From Montifringilla adamsi (lineage: Eukaryota; Chordata; Aves; Passeriformes; Passeridae): DNA of 64,000 bases. Below are positions 12,405 to 23,483 of this stretch, in pieces. A program made the translations under genes and the position numbers. The notes beneath the pieces are model-generated. The model worked only from the letters and a program-made list of their open reading frames with translations. It did no database searches and was not told where the DNA came from. Each line of letters starts with the position of its first letter. The first letter of the stretch is position 1. The DNA lies in the NCBI GenBank assembly GCA_017590115.1, contig JAGGNK010008337.1, forward strand, positions 3,103,912 through 3,167,911, written 5' to 3'.

Positions 12405-13118
12405 TTGCAGCTCCCACTGCCACCCACAAGGAAAAAATTCACTTTGTTCCATTCAGCTCCTAAAAATTCTCCTTCCCACCCTCTACAGGGACAAGAGTCT
12501 AGAAAAGGGGCAGAAGAGGAGCTGGATATAAAGACAGCATTTCTTTTGCTAATAAAACTCTTTGAAGGCAATGATAGAAAGGTGTGGGGAAATCTAAAAT
12601 TTAATTCAAGCAAACACCACCACTTTCCTCAAAAATATCCCCACCTGAGCATGAAGACAGAAAAACATGGAATTAGCCTCCTATTCATAACACCACCCAA
12701 GGTAATTCAGGCTCATCTCTGGTACCTGCATGGCCTCATTACCTTTTTTGAAACATTTTCTCCAATGTGGAGGAACACACCAGGAGTGCCCCTGCTCCTT
12801 CAGGATGAGAGGACTGGAAGGGATGGATGGGAAGGTATGAGCTCCCAAAAGGACGTTGTTCACCAGAAGCTGCCCACCCATATCAGGGTAGATCTGCTAT
12901 CCCACATAAAAAAAAAGCAGGAGGACCTGCAGCTCTTCACCACATTCCGCTCCAGATGTGCATCGTGCAAGTGCCAACAAGGCTTTCTGATGAAGTTACT
13001 GAGCTTTGCTTTATTCCCTCTCTGTTCCAAAAAACAGCAGTCTCACCTGCAGGAAATGTCTTTCTTCTCAGGACCAGAAAAAGGAGGGAGGCCTCGAGGA
13101 AAAATTACAAGGAATTAA
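12405..13118 (+). other. Unusually long stop-free frame, coding status doubtful
   Basis: This frame runs stop to stop for 237 codons; the next longest in the window is about 144. With stop codons at roughly one in 16-20 random codons, such a length would be expected well under once in 64 kb. However, the translation has no domain, signal peptide or clear transmembrane run, and no ATG near its start (the first codon after the stop is TTG and the first in-frame ATG is about 80 codons in). Its composition is low-complexity basic and serine-rich. No retroviral, LINE or zinc-finger motif is visible. The local sequence is richer in G+C than its flanks, which makes long open frames easier. It is most likely chance or a very degraded retrocopy, and is recorded because it is the statistical outlier of the window. 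Confidence 0.2.
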
Positions 13119-13738
13119 TTCCCAGGGAATTCACACTATAGGCTAATCCATAGGTGGATTACAGAGGAAAGCCCTTTCCTCTCCATAATGCTAAAAATCT
13201 GCAAAGGGGACAGCCAGGAACCGATTACCAGCAGCCTTGCAATGAGCTACTGGTGACCCTCTGGGATCTGCATTCCATCTCCAATCCCCCAGCATCCAGC
13301 ACAATAGGAAACAGCCTTGGCTCTCTTCTGCTCCTGCAGAATATTCCTGTACACCTCTACCTGGAGACCAAGCCTTTTAATACTTCCCAGCATGGCTCTA
13401 AGCTGAGTCTTTTGAGCTTTCCAGGACAAAACTAACTCCTGTTATCATTAGGCAAGGGCTGGAGAGACTTTAATAGATGGACTTACTGCAAAAAAAGCCT
13501 TGGCAAAAGTAAAACGTCTAGCAATTACACCAAATATACATATATATCTCCAGGCTCATAAATAAGACCCATTCTGAAAGTCAGATGCACTGCTCAGCTG
13601 TTGTGATGATTTAAGTGAGCTACCAGGGAATATCAGCAAAAGTGACACAGAAACCAGAAGTGGACAAAGGTGAGTAATAAAACCAAGAAAAAACCTTGAG
13701 CCAAAAATATATCAAAGGCAGCTCCACTGATGTGTTTT

Positions 13739-13753
13739 CATTGCTTAGCAATG
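13739..13753. promoter_or_regulatory. 15-base palindrome (CATTGCT/T/AGCAATG)
   Basis: A perfect palindrome with a single central base sits at the start of a regulatory-looking block. TTGC and GCAA half-sites resemble C/EBP and MAF-type elements, and ATTG a SOX half-site. The function is unknown. Confidence 0.3.
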
Positions 13754-13887
13754 TAGTGCCATTCTCATCTGGTTAATTCCAATTCAGCCTTTCTTTGATA
13801 TTCCTTTTATAATTTTCAGTCTAATTATAATGAAAACCATTTTTCACTGTAATTTTGCAATAAAAATGTTTCCTTGTTTCCCATTAC

Positions 13888-13975
13888 CCAAGAACACGAT
13901 GTCGCCCAGCTCCTGAGCACGCTTATGATGTGCATAGTGCATCTTCTCTTTCTTAGCATTTAATCTCTTCATAGT
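13888..13975 (-). CDS. Candidate internal coding exon, gene not identified
   Basis: Read on the minus strand, this 88-base segment follows a CTGCAG acceptor (AG at plus-strand 13976-13977) with a pyrimidine-containing approach, and ends at a GTAATG donor (GT at 13886-13887). Only one frame is open across it, giving 29 codons that include KMHYAHHKRAQELGD; the other two frames stop within the segment. In the open frame a stop lies four codons before the acceptor, so an upstream exon would be needed. The peptide is basic at its start (KRLNAKKEK), hydrophilic and probably helical. Its second half is richer in G, C and CpG than the AT-rich flanks. I do not recognise the protein. It lies inside a block that looks conserved on both sides. 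Alternatives are a non-coding RNA exon, a poison or alternative exon, or an enhancer that happens to be open. If coding it would run from phase 0 to phase 1. Confidence 0.35.
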
Positions 13976-14350
13976 CTGCAGATGTCAAGAGGTTCAGATT
14001 AAGCTTGTTAAAGATCTGCTTCACTCTAACTCACTGATGATTATTTATTTAGCAGTTTTATGTAACCCTGTCATTGATAAGCACTCTATTAATTTGCCGA
14101 GGGACAAATCAACACCAGTTATTTTTCTACTGGCTATTAGATTCAGTGCTGCTGTTTGTTACAACCCACTTGCCAGTTAATTATAAATTATGGGTCCTCT
14201 TTGCCTATATTAATTGATATCTCCTCTGCCATTGTAATACTAGACAAATAAATTGAAGGCAAGATTTATTAAGCAGTGCGTGTCTTCCATCTCTTGATTA
14301 GTATTCTTTACTTTTTAAACATTTATACTTGTTTATACAGAACAGTGCAT

Positions 14351-17300
14351 TAGAGAACAGATCCTTGGGGTGTTTTTGGGGGAGACAGGAAGACTTATTT
14401 AACAGCTTCCCACAAATTAGATGGAAGTGACACACGGTTTAAGTTCAGCAATTTTTAAATGCTCCTTTTGATTTAATCAAGTCTTGGGTCACAGTGTCTC
14501 TCTGTAGAGAGGCAGCATACACATATTTTACAGGAATTGTGGAGGTGCAGGTGTGTGAAGCATAAGGCCAAACTCAAGTTCCCTGGTTTCAGAGGAATGC
14601 CAAACAATCACACCACTCTGAACACGGACACAGGAGCAAAACACAACGTCATTCCAGGGAGTCTGGATTTAACAGCAGCTGATTCCACCCTCCAACCTTT
14701 AAAGTTCACTGCTCTGTGTGATAAGGATGTGACACAGGCACGTGTTCATCAGGGTTATAAAAGGTTTTACCCTCCTGCCACTTGACAGGTGTCAGGAACC
14801 ATTGATCCCAGAGATTACAGTTACATTCTAAACCTAATTATGGCCAGTTTTTAATGCAATTAATAGCTTCATCTGCAGCACCCCAAGTGTTTTGCTACAT
14901 TCCATGTTAGATAAATTCAAAGAAAGCACATTCCTGACCCTCTGGATGAATGCACGGCTATATTGACTGTTCACAAGCAATATCTCTCTCATTAATTAAC
15001 TCTTACAATGCACTCATTAGTATGTGTGTATGTTTTCTACCAGGCAGAACATCTGTATCACCCTCTGGAGGCCGGCTCACAAAGACTAACAGCACCACGC
15101 TACCACAGCTCTCCTAATTCATGGAATATTCCACAACCCCTGCTCTCACCTGGTACAAACGCCCAGAAATGTGTACCACCCAGAAATGTTGTGCTCGAGT
15201 GCCTTTGCAAGCAAATGTCTGAAAATGACCCCACATGGCTTACTGGAAATCAGCACAAGTTAATTATGGGCATTCTTGTAAGGGAGAACCTGGTTTTTGT
15301 ATCCATGAAATGATCCCTTGTCACTAGGACTCTAAGTACTCCCTGAGGGTGGGGGATAATGTTCTGCCTCTGCCAAGTTTGTGTGTTCAGCTCTTTTCCT
15401 GCAGAGCATCTTCACCCAACTCACACCCAGCTGCATCAAACACCCACCTGATGCCCAAGGTAAGGAATGGGGAAACCATTTCAAATGAAACAGGAAATGA
15501 CCTGAACTGTTGCTGTAAACCAGCTTTTTTCCCCAGATTCACAGAAGTTTGAACAGCTTTCTTGTTCTATTTTCCATTTTCTTTCAGAAGAAATGTAAAA
15601 TTGAGGCCTTGACCACACAAGGTCATTAAAAATCCCATTAACCTTTTCACAAGGTAGGGCTTAAGTAGGGTTAATTAAGCAATATTGCTTCACAAGGGTC
15701 TGAAGAAGCATTTTTCTTTCTAGTTTCAATAGATATGCCAGTAGGTTTGCATGCTTCCCATCAGTTTTGTTTTAAATTTTGGGTCATGTCCCCCACCAAG
15801 GAAAAAATCCCAAAACAACCACCAACCCAAAACCTGCAGAAAACCATGCAAGACCCCAAATTCACCCAGCTGTAATGTGCACCTCAAGTTCCGTGTGTCC
15901 CACTGAAAATGATGCCCACACTCCTTTGAAAGAGACTCAGTGACCAATTGAATGGTTTATACACCCTGAAAATGCTTTGAAAAATCATTTGTACACACCA
16001 GAAATACTCTCATCACTGTAATGAATTAAAGAAAATACTGAGTCATTTTCCACACACCATAAAAAACCATTTGCATTTATTCATTGCTGGGTGCTGGGAG
16101 CATTCTCAGAAAAAGAACTCAAAGCAATGATAAATCAGTCATAAAAAGTGAGAGAAATATGATAAACTACATATTAGGCCAGAGAAAAATCTGCCATACA
16201 GAGCTTGGAAACTGTCACCATCTAAGAGGAATCTGTGACTTCCACCTGCAAGTGCCTTCAATCATCTTCCTCCACATCCTTCATCAGAACTCCCCATACA
16301 CATCATTATTCAGGAATTAGCAACATATCAAGATAGTAATCCCCAGCCAGAATCACATTTGCAAGGTGGTTCTTTTTAAATACAAACTCCAAACGCTGCA
16401 AAACTCAACTTTTTCACAGGAATGCCAAAAGTGTTTGCAGGCAGGAATGGCAGCAGAAGGATAACGTGATCTCTGTGCTGAGCCACATAAAGCTGAGCCC
16501 TGGCTGGGTATTAATTCTCCTGTGCTGCTAAGTCAGGGCAAAACCACCTAAAAGCAGCAGAAAAATAAACTTTTCATCTGTTGTGTTCAAGAAGTTAATT
16601 ATATAATTAATTCAATCAGACAGTAGCAAATTCAAAACATGGCTTTTTTCTTTTTTTACAGTGAAAAAATAGACTACAGGACTTCCTGCCACAAGATACC
16701 CCTGCTAACCACTTAGCTAAATTAAAAACATTGGACATTTATGTGGCTAGAAAGCACATATAAGAGCAAAATAAGCAAATAATGCTAAAATAAAACACAT
16801 TTTATCAGGCACAGCTTTATCAGCATCCCCACAGCAACCGTCCTTTTCCTTGAAGATTTTTTGTATTAACTAGATTATGACAACAACTTTCCAGCCCAGC
16901 TATGGGTGAGCTGGAAAAAGCCTCTCAGTGTTTCTTTCTCTCACCACCCCATTTAAACAGCCACCTTCCAGCACCTATTCCCTTGCCATGTGAGCTGTAG
17001 ATGGATGGGTTGTCAATGGCAGGAACATTTCCTGCCAAAGTGACCTCACAACTCCACACCATCTGGGCTGGCTTGTGCCTCTGAAGTGTATTGGTACTTG
17101 TCAGAGGGAATATGCACATTAAAATCTACTCAGAGCAGTAGGTGAACAAGAAACCAAAGTATTTTAAGTCTTGACTTGGTCTGAACTCGCATAAAATGGT
17201 TCCATATTGGGAATTTCAAAGCTGGGCTGGATTTACTCTGAATTTCCTTGTTAATCTATAGTTGAATAAAAAGATTGTACAAACAATGGAAAACCAAAAT

Positions 17301-18771
17301 CCTTACAGTGTCCTGGTTGGTTGTGCAGATATCCAGGCACTGCCCACTTGTACAAACAACTCTTAATACAGCAAAACTTAACCCACTGCTCCCCAGGAAT
17401 CCAACTGCTCCTCCTCCACACCCTTCCCAGGAATAACCATCTTGACACCTCACAGCTTCATGTTCTGTGCACAAAAATGTCCAAGCACAGGGAATTCTGA
17501 TAGGGAGGGAGCGAGTGGCCCAGAGCTGCAGCCAAACCCAGCCTCGAACGCAGCCTCAGGACACATCAGCTCCAGCTCCCACAGCCCCGCTCACACAACT
17601 GGAGCCCACGTCACTATAAAATATTACCTGAGAGAAGCCATGGAAATTAGTTATGGAAAGGGAAGTGTATATATTTTGTGATGGAGTGGGAAATACATCT
17701 CCTTTTTTAGCTGTTAATATTAATTTTATGAGTTCTGTGCCTGAAGATCATTATTAATGTCTTCTTGAGATATCATTAACACTACAAAAAATCCCCAGAA
17801 GACAGTTTTGGTGCAAAGCTTATTTTAAGTGGGTAAATCCCCTGTTTTTCTTTTTTTTTTTTTAGCCAGAATGGGTGGATAAAAGACCTATAAAATAAAT
17901 GCTGAGTGAATAGGACTCTCGAGCTATAGAACTTGTGCTGTGAAAATTCTACTTTGTCTGGCAAACACTATTAAACAGAAATCTATGAACGGCATTTTTT
18001 TTTTCCATTTCATACAGGGGGAAAAAAAAGAAATCAGATCTGACCCAGTGACTTCGATGACAATGGTGAGAGTCCTACTTTGTACAAAGAGTTATAAAGA
18101 CAGAATTTTTACTCTTGGGTGGGCATTTTAACATTCCCAGTGATGGTGCGTGGCTCCTGGACTTGCTGAGATCACTCAGTAGAGCCCTGGCTGGTGGCTC
18201 AGTGACTGGTGTGTCACAGAAACCCTGACAAGTCCTCCTTGTGGGTTTGGTTGGGGGGGTGGGGTGTGTGCTTTGAGATTGTACCCTAAATGACAGGATA
18301 TAATTCAAAGTGCTGTCAAAGTGTGGGTTACTATAGTGGACATCTGGATGGTGAATCTGAGTTTCAGGAGGACAAACTTCTCACTTCTACGATAATTTGG
18401 GTCATCTCCAATTGGAATTCAAACCCAGGTGTCAGTGGTGAAGTGCCTGGAGGCCATCAGAATAACTAACTGTGTCACCTTGTCCTCCTAGTGATCCTTA
18501 TACATTTAATGTAAACAACATAAAAGCAAGTGCTTATTCAAGCAGGACCACTACATATGTTTACCTGGGACTGTTGTTCTAACTTGCACTGACTATAAAA
18601 AAAATAACTGGCAAGAGAAAAAGAAACATTCAATGCTGCAGCAGAGCATCAACTATGGATTTGGAAGCCTAGTGTTTCAAACAAACCCCAGAAGATGCTC
18701 TTGGGGGGTCACAATGGCACATGCAGCCTATTTGGAGACCATTTCTTGTCTTCCAGTGCTGTGTGGTTCTC
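14351..18771. other. Non-coding unique sequence
   Basis: No gene is recognised. It includes a CT-rich run ending in AG at 17.85 kb, a T-tract near 18.0 kb and the G-quadruplex candidate at 18.25 kb. Open frames reach about 100 codons and look random. Confidence 0.6.
18243..18264 (+). other. Candidate G-quadruplex
   Basis: GGGTTTGGTT, seven G, T, then GGGG can be split into four runs of three or more G with loops of 7, 1 and 1 bases, fitting the usual G-quadruplex pattern. It stands alone in AT-rich sequence with no promoter nearby. Confidence 0.5.
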
Positions 18772-19010
18772 ATTATAATGATAATATCCAGCATTTATGT
18801 GGCTATTTACATCTTTCACATACTGTACCAACAACTAATTAATCCTCACAACACCCTGTAGGGTAGGTAAGGATTATTATCCCCATTTTATAACTGGAGA
18901 AATTGAGAGAGAGGGGTAACAGTGACTTGCTGGAAGGCACTCAGCAAGTTCAAGGCAAAGCTCAGATGCAAACAAAGGGCTTGCTGGCCCACCGAGCCCT
19001 GTCTCAAGAG
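18772..19010 (+). mobile_element. Ancient amniote MIR/L2-L3-type repeat
   Basis: The order of phrases is that of old amniote CORE-SINE or L2/L3-tail repeats. These are: an ATAATGATAATATCCAGCAT start resembling 'aataataatacctagcattta'; AATTAATCCTCACAACACCC; TGTAGGGTAGGTAAGGATTA; TTATCCCCATTTTATAACTG; 'gagaaattgagagagaggggtaacagtgacttgc' in pieces; and a tail like 'ggcagagctgggaatagaaccc' at about 18950-18985. The central 'ctcacaacaccctgtagggtaggta' phrase is nearly intact, which is unusual for an element of this age. Exact family assignment (MIR, L2 or L3 tail) is not possible by eye. A second copy lies inverted at 51.3 kb. Confidence 0.75.
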
Positions 19011-20859
19011 CCAGCACCTGATTTTAGAGCCACTGTTTCAGCCAAGCCCATCCAAATAGTCAACATCAGAGTTTCCATTAGGTGCCCAAGGCATTTCAAT
19101 CCTGGCATTGAAAGAGGCTGTGCAGGATCAGCCTCGGAGCTTCAAGACCCCGCTGGACAAAACCTCTAAGCAAGCTGGTCTGGTCTAAGGGATGAGCTTG
19201 CTTTAGGCCAGATGTTGGATTTAAGGGAGTCTGAATGACCTGATTTTATGAAGCAGGTGTGTTCTGGGGTGGTTACAAATTTTCCAGCACTGCTTCTCTA
19301 TCTGGGTTCTTCCTACAGGTGCTGTCACCTTCACCTGGCCTTTGGCAGGCAACCCCACAGGCAGCACTAGGTCTGTGCCAACATAAACAAATAAATGTAA
19401 GGCCATCAAAGGCCAGCTGGCAGTGAACAAAAAAAAGTCTTTCCTGTAAACTTTCCCTGCTTGTATCCACATTTAACATCATCACTAAATATAGACTTTT
19501 CCATGAGAGAAGATGGTATCCACGTATTCTTCCAGGTCCACACTTTGTGTTAGAGGACAGGAGAAGTTCTGTCTCCATGCAGCCCCATTGTTGTCGCCAG
19601 TTCTGGATTCAGGGCCAAATAAGAAATTGGCAGTAGCAATATAGCAATATAAACCCTCTTGAAATGATTCCCTGCCTAATGCCCCTCCTTGCTGCAGGAT
19701 CACAGCTGAGAGCTAAGCTGATACTCCATTCTCCTCAGCAGTTGCTGGCTATTTAGGGGAGCTCAAGTTCCTTTTGGGGAAAAAAAACGACAGTTTCAAG
19801 AACTGCTGGGTATCCTGTGGTTCCTACTAAAATGAAACTGAGCTGTTTGGGAACTTTTGTTATTTCATTCTGATGCCTAATGGGAACGGTTGGATGCAAA
19901 ATTGTTTTAGGAATTGAGCCTTAAACATCCTTATCAACTCCCCTGCTCTCCTATAAAAGATTGTTTGTATCCTTTTGCATGTACTTCATCAAACAGAAAG
20001 AATTACAACACTGACTACTGGGAGGCGAAATTAGCAGCCACGTTGTCAAGCAGAAGCCAAGAGAAGAGGATGCACTGAGAGCAGACAACACCAAACAGCA
20101 AGTTTTGCTTTTACAGAGCCATCACACAGTTCCCTGGTCACAGCCACCTCCCTTAGGAAAGAAGGGGTTTAAGGGATGAAGTGATGATATTGGTTACCTG
20201 TCACCTGTGCTTGTAATCCCTCAAGGAGAAACCAGTGGGTAGCAGTAAACTGTACCTGATATTGCAGGTGCTTTAATCCCAAACCTGACCCATACACCCA
20301 CCTACAGTCACAGACTATTTTGTACTGAACCACACTGCCTAAAGAGTAAGGAGCCCCCACAGAATCTAAAAGGAGCATCTCAAAGACAGGAGTTGGTACA
20401 AAAACTTTTTTTCTCCTACTTTTCTTTCTCTGTGCTTTCCCAGGAGTGAAGCCAAAGCCTAGCCTGTATTTAACATTCTCAGAAGCCACATTTAGTAGCT
20501 TGTATTTCTCCAGACAGGGCTGTCAGTCAGACACTTGTGGCAAACAAGGTTCCCTTCACTCTGTTAGGGTCAGTTTGACCCACACACCGAGGACAGCTCC
20601 TGTCTCCCAGCTCCTGGACATGCCCCTGTGGCTGAACCCTGCAGATAACCAGGGCACAAAGGGCTGGCCTTACACAGGTGGCAGAGTTGGTTCAGCAAGA
20701 GCGCAGCAGGGGGATGTCAGAACCCTTTTAAAACACTAAATATATTCCTGCACCAGGCTCCCCCACCCAGCTCCCACACATCAGTGTCCATGGGGGTCAC
20801 GGTGCTGATTACAGACAGCAACACAGACAAAGCTGCTCCAGCAAACCCTTTGTGAGAGT
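19011..20859. other. Non-coding unique sequence
   Basis: This stretch has slightly higher G+C and contains short overlapping frames only. No repeat beyond the tail of the MIR-type element is seen. Confidence 0.6.
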
Positions 20860-21200
20860 TATTAAGATGTTGACAATATGAGAATCAGATGAATTTACCA
20901 CTGCTTCAGTAATTGTCTTTCATATATGAGCAACCCCCTACATACAACTTTTATGATTCATCATATTTATTTTTTGTTTCCTCAAGCAACATCTTTTATT
21001 AGTTGCACACTCACTACAGAAATTTAATTTCTGCAAGAGAACAACAAAGCAGTTGATTATTATTATTGAGAATCTGGTACAACACAGAGTGAAATAAAAT
21101 CTATAAGGCATTAAAATGACAGATTAGGCAAGAGCTGTATTCATTTACAAGTGTTAGAACATCATGTTAATGCCTCACAAGCACAACATAAAATGAAAAT
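20860..21200. promoter_or_regulatory. Possible conserved non-coding block
   Basis: The block carries CTTCAGTAATTGTC, TTATGATTCATCATATTTATT, GAAATTTAATTTC (an inverted repeat), GTTGATTATTATTATTG and CATGTTAATGCC. It is dense in TAAT/ATTA and TGATTNAT cores of the HOX/PBX/MEIS type, non-repetitive, and has no open frame. Confidence 0.35.
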
Positions 21201-23441
21201 CAACTCTTTCATGCTGCTTTACTAATACTGCAAAGCTCCATGGAGCACAAACAGTAGTCCCTGTTAAAGAGGCACTGTCCTTTTGTAGTTTTTACAGGCA
21301 GTGGGTTTATCATTAACACTTGACAGAAAACTCTTACAGTCCATATTAGCCATAAACTTAACATTTCAACCACTTATGGATTTAAAAATTATTATTACCC
21401 ATCTCAGCCAGACCAAGCATATTAAGTATATGGCTGTCCCTCAATGAAACTTTAAAATTCATGCCCAAAACCTCTTTGATTTAAAATGTTCATTAGGAAA
21501 GCATTATACTAAAAACTTCACTTTTCAGAGTCACTGCAAGGCTACCATGACCAAATTTCCATTCATATGAAAATTTGCCTGCAACTTGATTTACTACCAA
21601 AATCTCTGAACATAAAGTGACAGGACATGCAAATAGCAAGATCTGAAATATTCACTTTGCTCACACCAACCCCCCATCCCTGGCAAATGCATTTGATGGT
21701 GTTTGTATACTTTTGATCATGTTCTGTTAGTAAAATTCTTGATTTTCCTAAATATATCACCATTATTTTTTTCTTCAACTCTTACCTTAGCTTCAAATCT
21801 GGCAAATATTCCCCTGCTTTGGAATATTATGCTGTTTTTTCAAGTCTTGTGGAAAGGAAGTCCACGGACTTTGTTTAGTAACCACCAGATGTACAACTTG
21901 TTCTAATTTGTTCCTCAGTACACCCTCAATGGTTTTGTAAAACATTTGAGGGATGTTTACACTCAAAAGGACACCTTTCACTCCTATAGAGAGCACAGCA
22001 GGATCAGCACAAAATGCAACAGAGCAGGAGAAGGTTTTAATGGGCTGGAGAAACATTTTCAGATTTAGGTTGCTCTGACCACCAAAGGTGCCATGCGTAT
22101 CTCCTGCCTGCCCAGAGCCATAACTTTAGAATAAAAACATCAAACATCCTCTGGTCAGGTGCAGAGGAGCACAGGCCAGGCCTGAACCCTGGAGAAGGAG
22201 CAGGTGGGGGTCAGACCATCACAGCGGAGAAGATGAGGAAGGAGGAACAGTCACAAGATGTTTTTCTCCACACAGACATGGTTGGTATCCAATTTCCACC
22301 TCTTGTTCCACCACTCTGGGTTCCAGCCACAAAGTGAATAAAGCACAAGGAACAGTAGCACATATAATAGCACACTGGTAGCAATTTAAACCACGCATCT
22401 AAAGCTGATAAATTGTAAATAAATCAAATGCTGAAGCACAAAAAACCTCCTCCTGAAAAGTGGTGCCAGGAAATGACCATCACAGATGCTTTACTTCATC
22501 AAGGGTTAACACTTTGTGTGTAAGATCCCTTGGAGAAGCAAACTGCAAACTTTCTGATCTACAAACTCACTACTTTCTCAGAAAGCCAGAAGCAATCCAA
22601 TTTACTGTGATGATAAATAAATCTGTAAATTACCTAAATCACAGAGGGTTGAACTTTACCCCCCTTATTATAAACTATCCTTTGATGAGATTATAAATAA
22701 TAAAAAATAAGCACAACAAAGTAGCTCACACTCTGAAAGCACTGTTGGGGCTCCCTAAAGCCAGGTGCTCCCATAAACACCTGGAGCAGGAAAGGGGGCA
22801 GAGCCTTTCTTAAATAAGACAAACTCTTCTCCCCAAGTTGCCAGAAGAAAAGTTGCTATCTGGAAGACACAGCCACTGGAGGATGTACACTGAAATATTT
22901 ATCCACAAAGAGGTGAATGACATAATGGAAAATCCTAAAAAGCATCAGGAAATAATGAACAGTGCTTTCCCCAAAGGCATAGCTGGAAGTTGTAACAGGA
23001 TTTCCTCTCTCTCTTCTTCCCAACTTTATCAAATGCCCTGTCCTCATCTCACTTGAAGGGTGAGTGACAGCTGGGGGAGGATTCTGTGCAGGAACACTCA
23101 TCTGATCAGATTGTGTACCTCAGTAAAAATGCCATCAACCTAACTACATTTGCTGGAAACTAAAAAATCCTGTCCTCCAGCAAAAAAACCTCTTCTTTTG
23201 CTTGTATTGTTTTCCTTCCCAACTAAATCAGTTTTAAATCAGTATAAAGTTTATCTTAATGACTCCTCTGGAACACCACCACCAGATCCAGTGTAGACTG
23301 CCCCAAAAAAAGATACCTTGATAAAAGTACTTTTCAGGCCACCTTTCACAGCCACAACAGAGATGGTTGTATTTTGCCAGCTCAATCTCACTAATTTATT
23401 TTTACTGCCCGTGAGTTTCCATTTGAGTTTTAATCCTCCAC

Positions 23442-23483
<42 letters not shown>

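Larger units (their letters stand above)
11791..13735. other. Non-coding sequence with the long open frame
   Basis: Apart from the 237-codon stop-free frame and the A/C-rich stretch, nothing is recognised. G+C rises somewhat at 12.7-13.4 kb, without CpG enrichment. Confidence 0.55.
13736..14350. promoter_or_regulatory. Probable conserved block surrounding the candidate exon
   Basis: AT-rich unique sequence on both sides of the candidate exon carries GGTTAATTCC, GTCTAATTATAATG, CTCTATTAATTTGC, CCAGTTAATTATAAATTATG (TAATTA 14178-14183), ATATTAATTGATATC and TTGATTAGTA. The 15-base palindrome opens it. Exons flanked by extended constrained intron are typical of alternatively spliced exons in developmental or neural genes, which supports but does not prove an exon here. 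Confidence 0.4.

Noticed and set aside
17850..17866. Perfect-looking 3' splice acceptor (long T-tract followed by TAG)
   Set aside because: The sequence after it has no sustained open frame or donor within a normal exon length; T-tracts followed by AG arise often by chance in AT-rich DNA.
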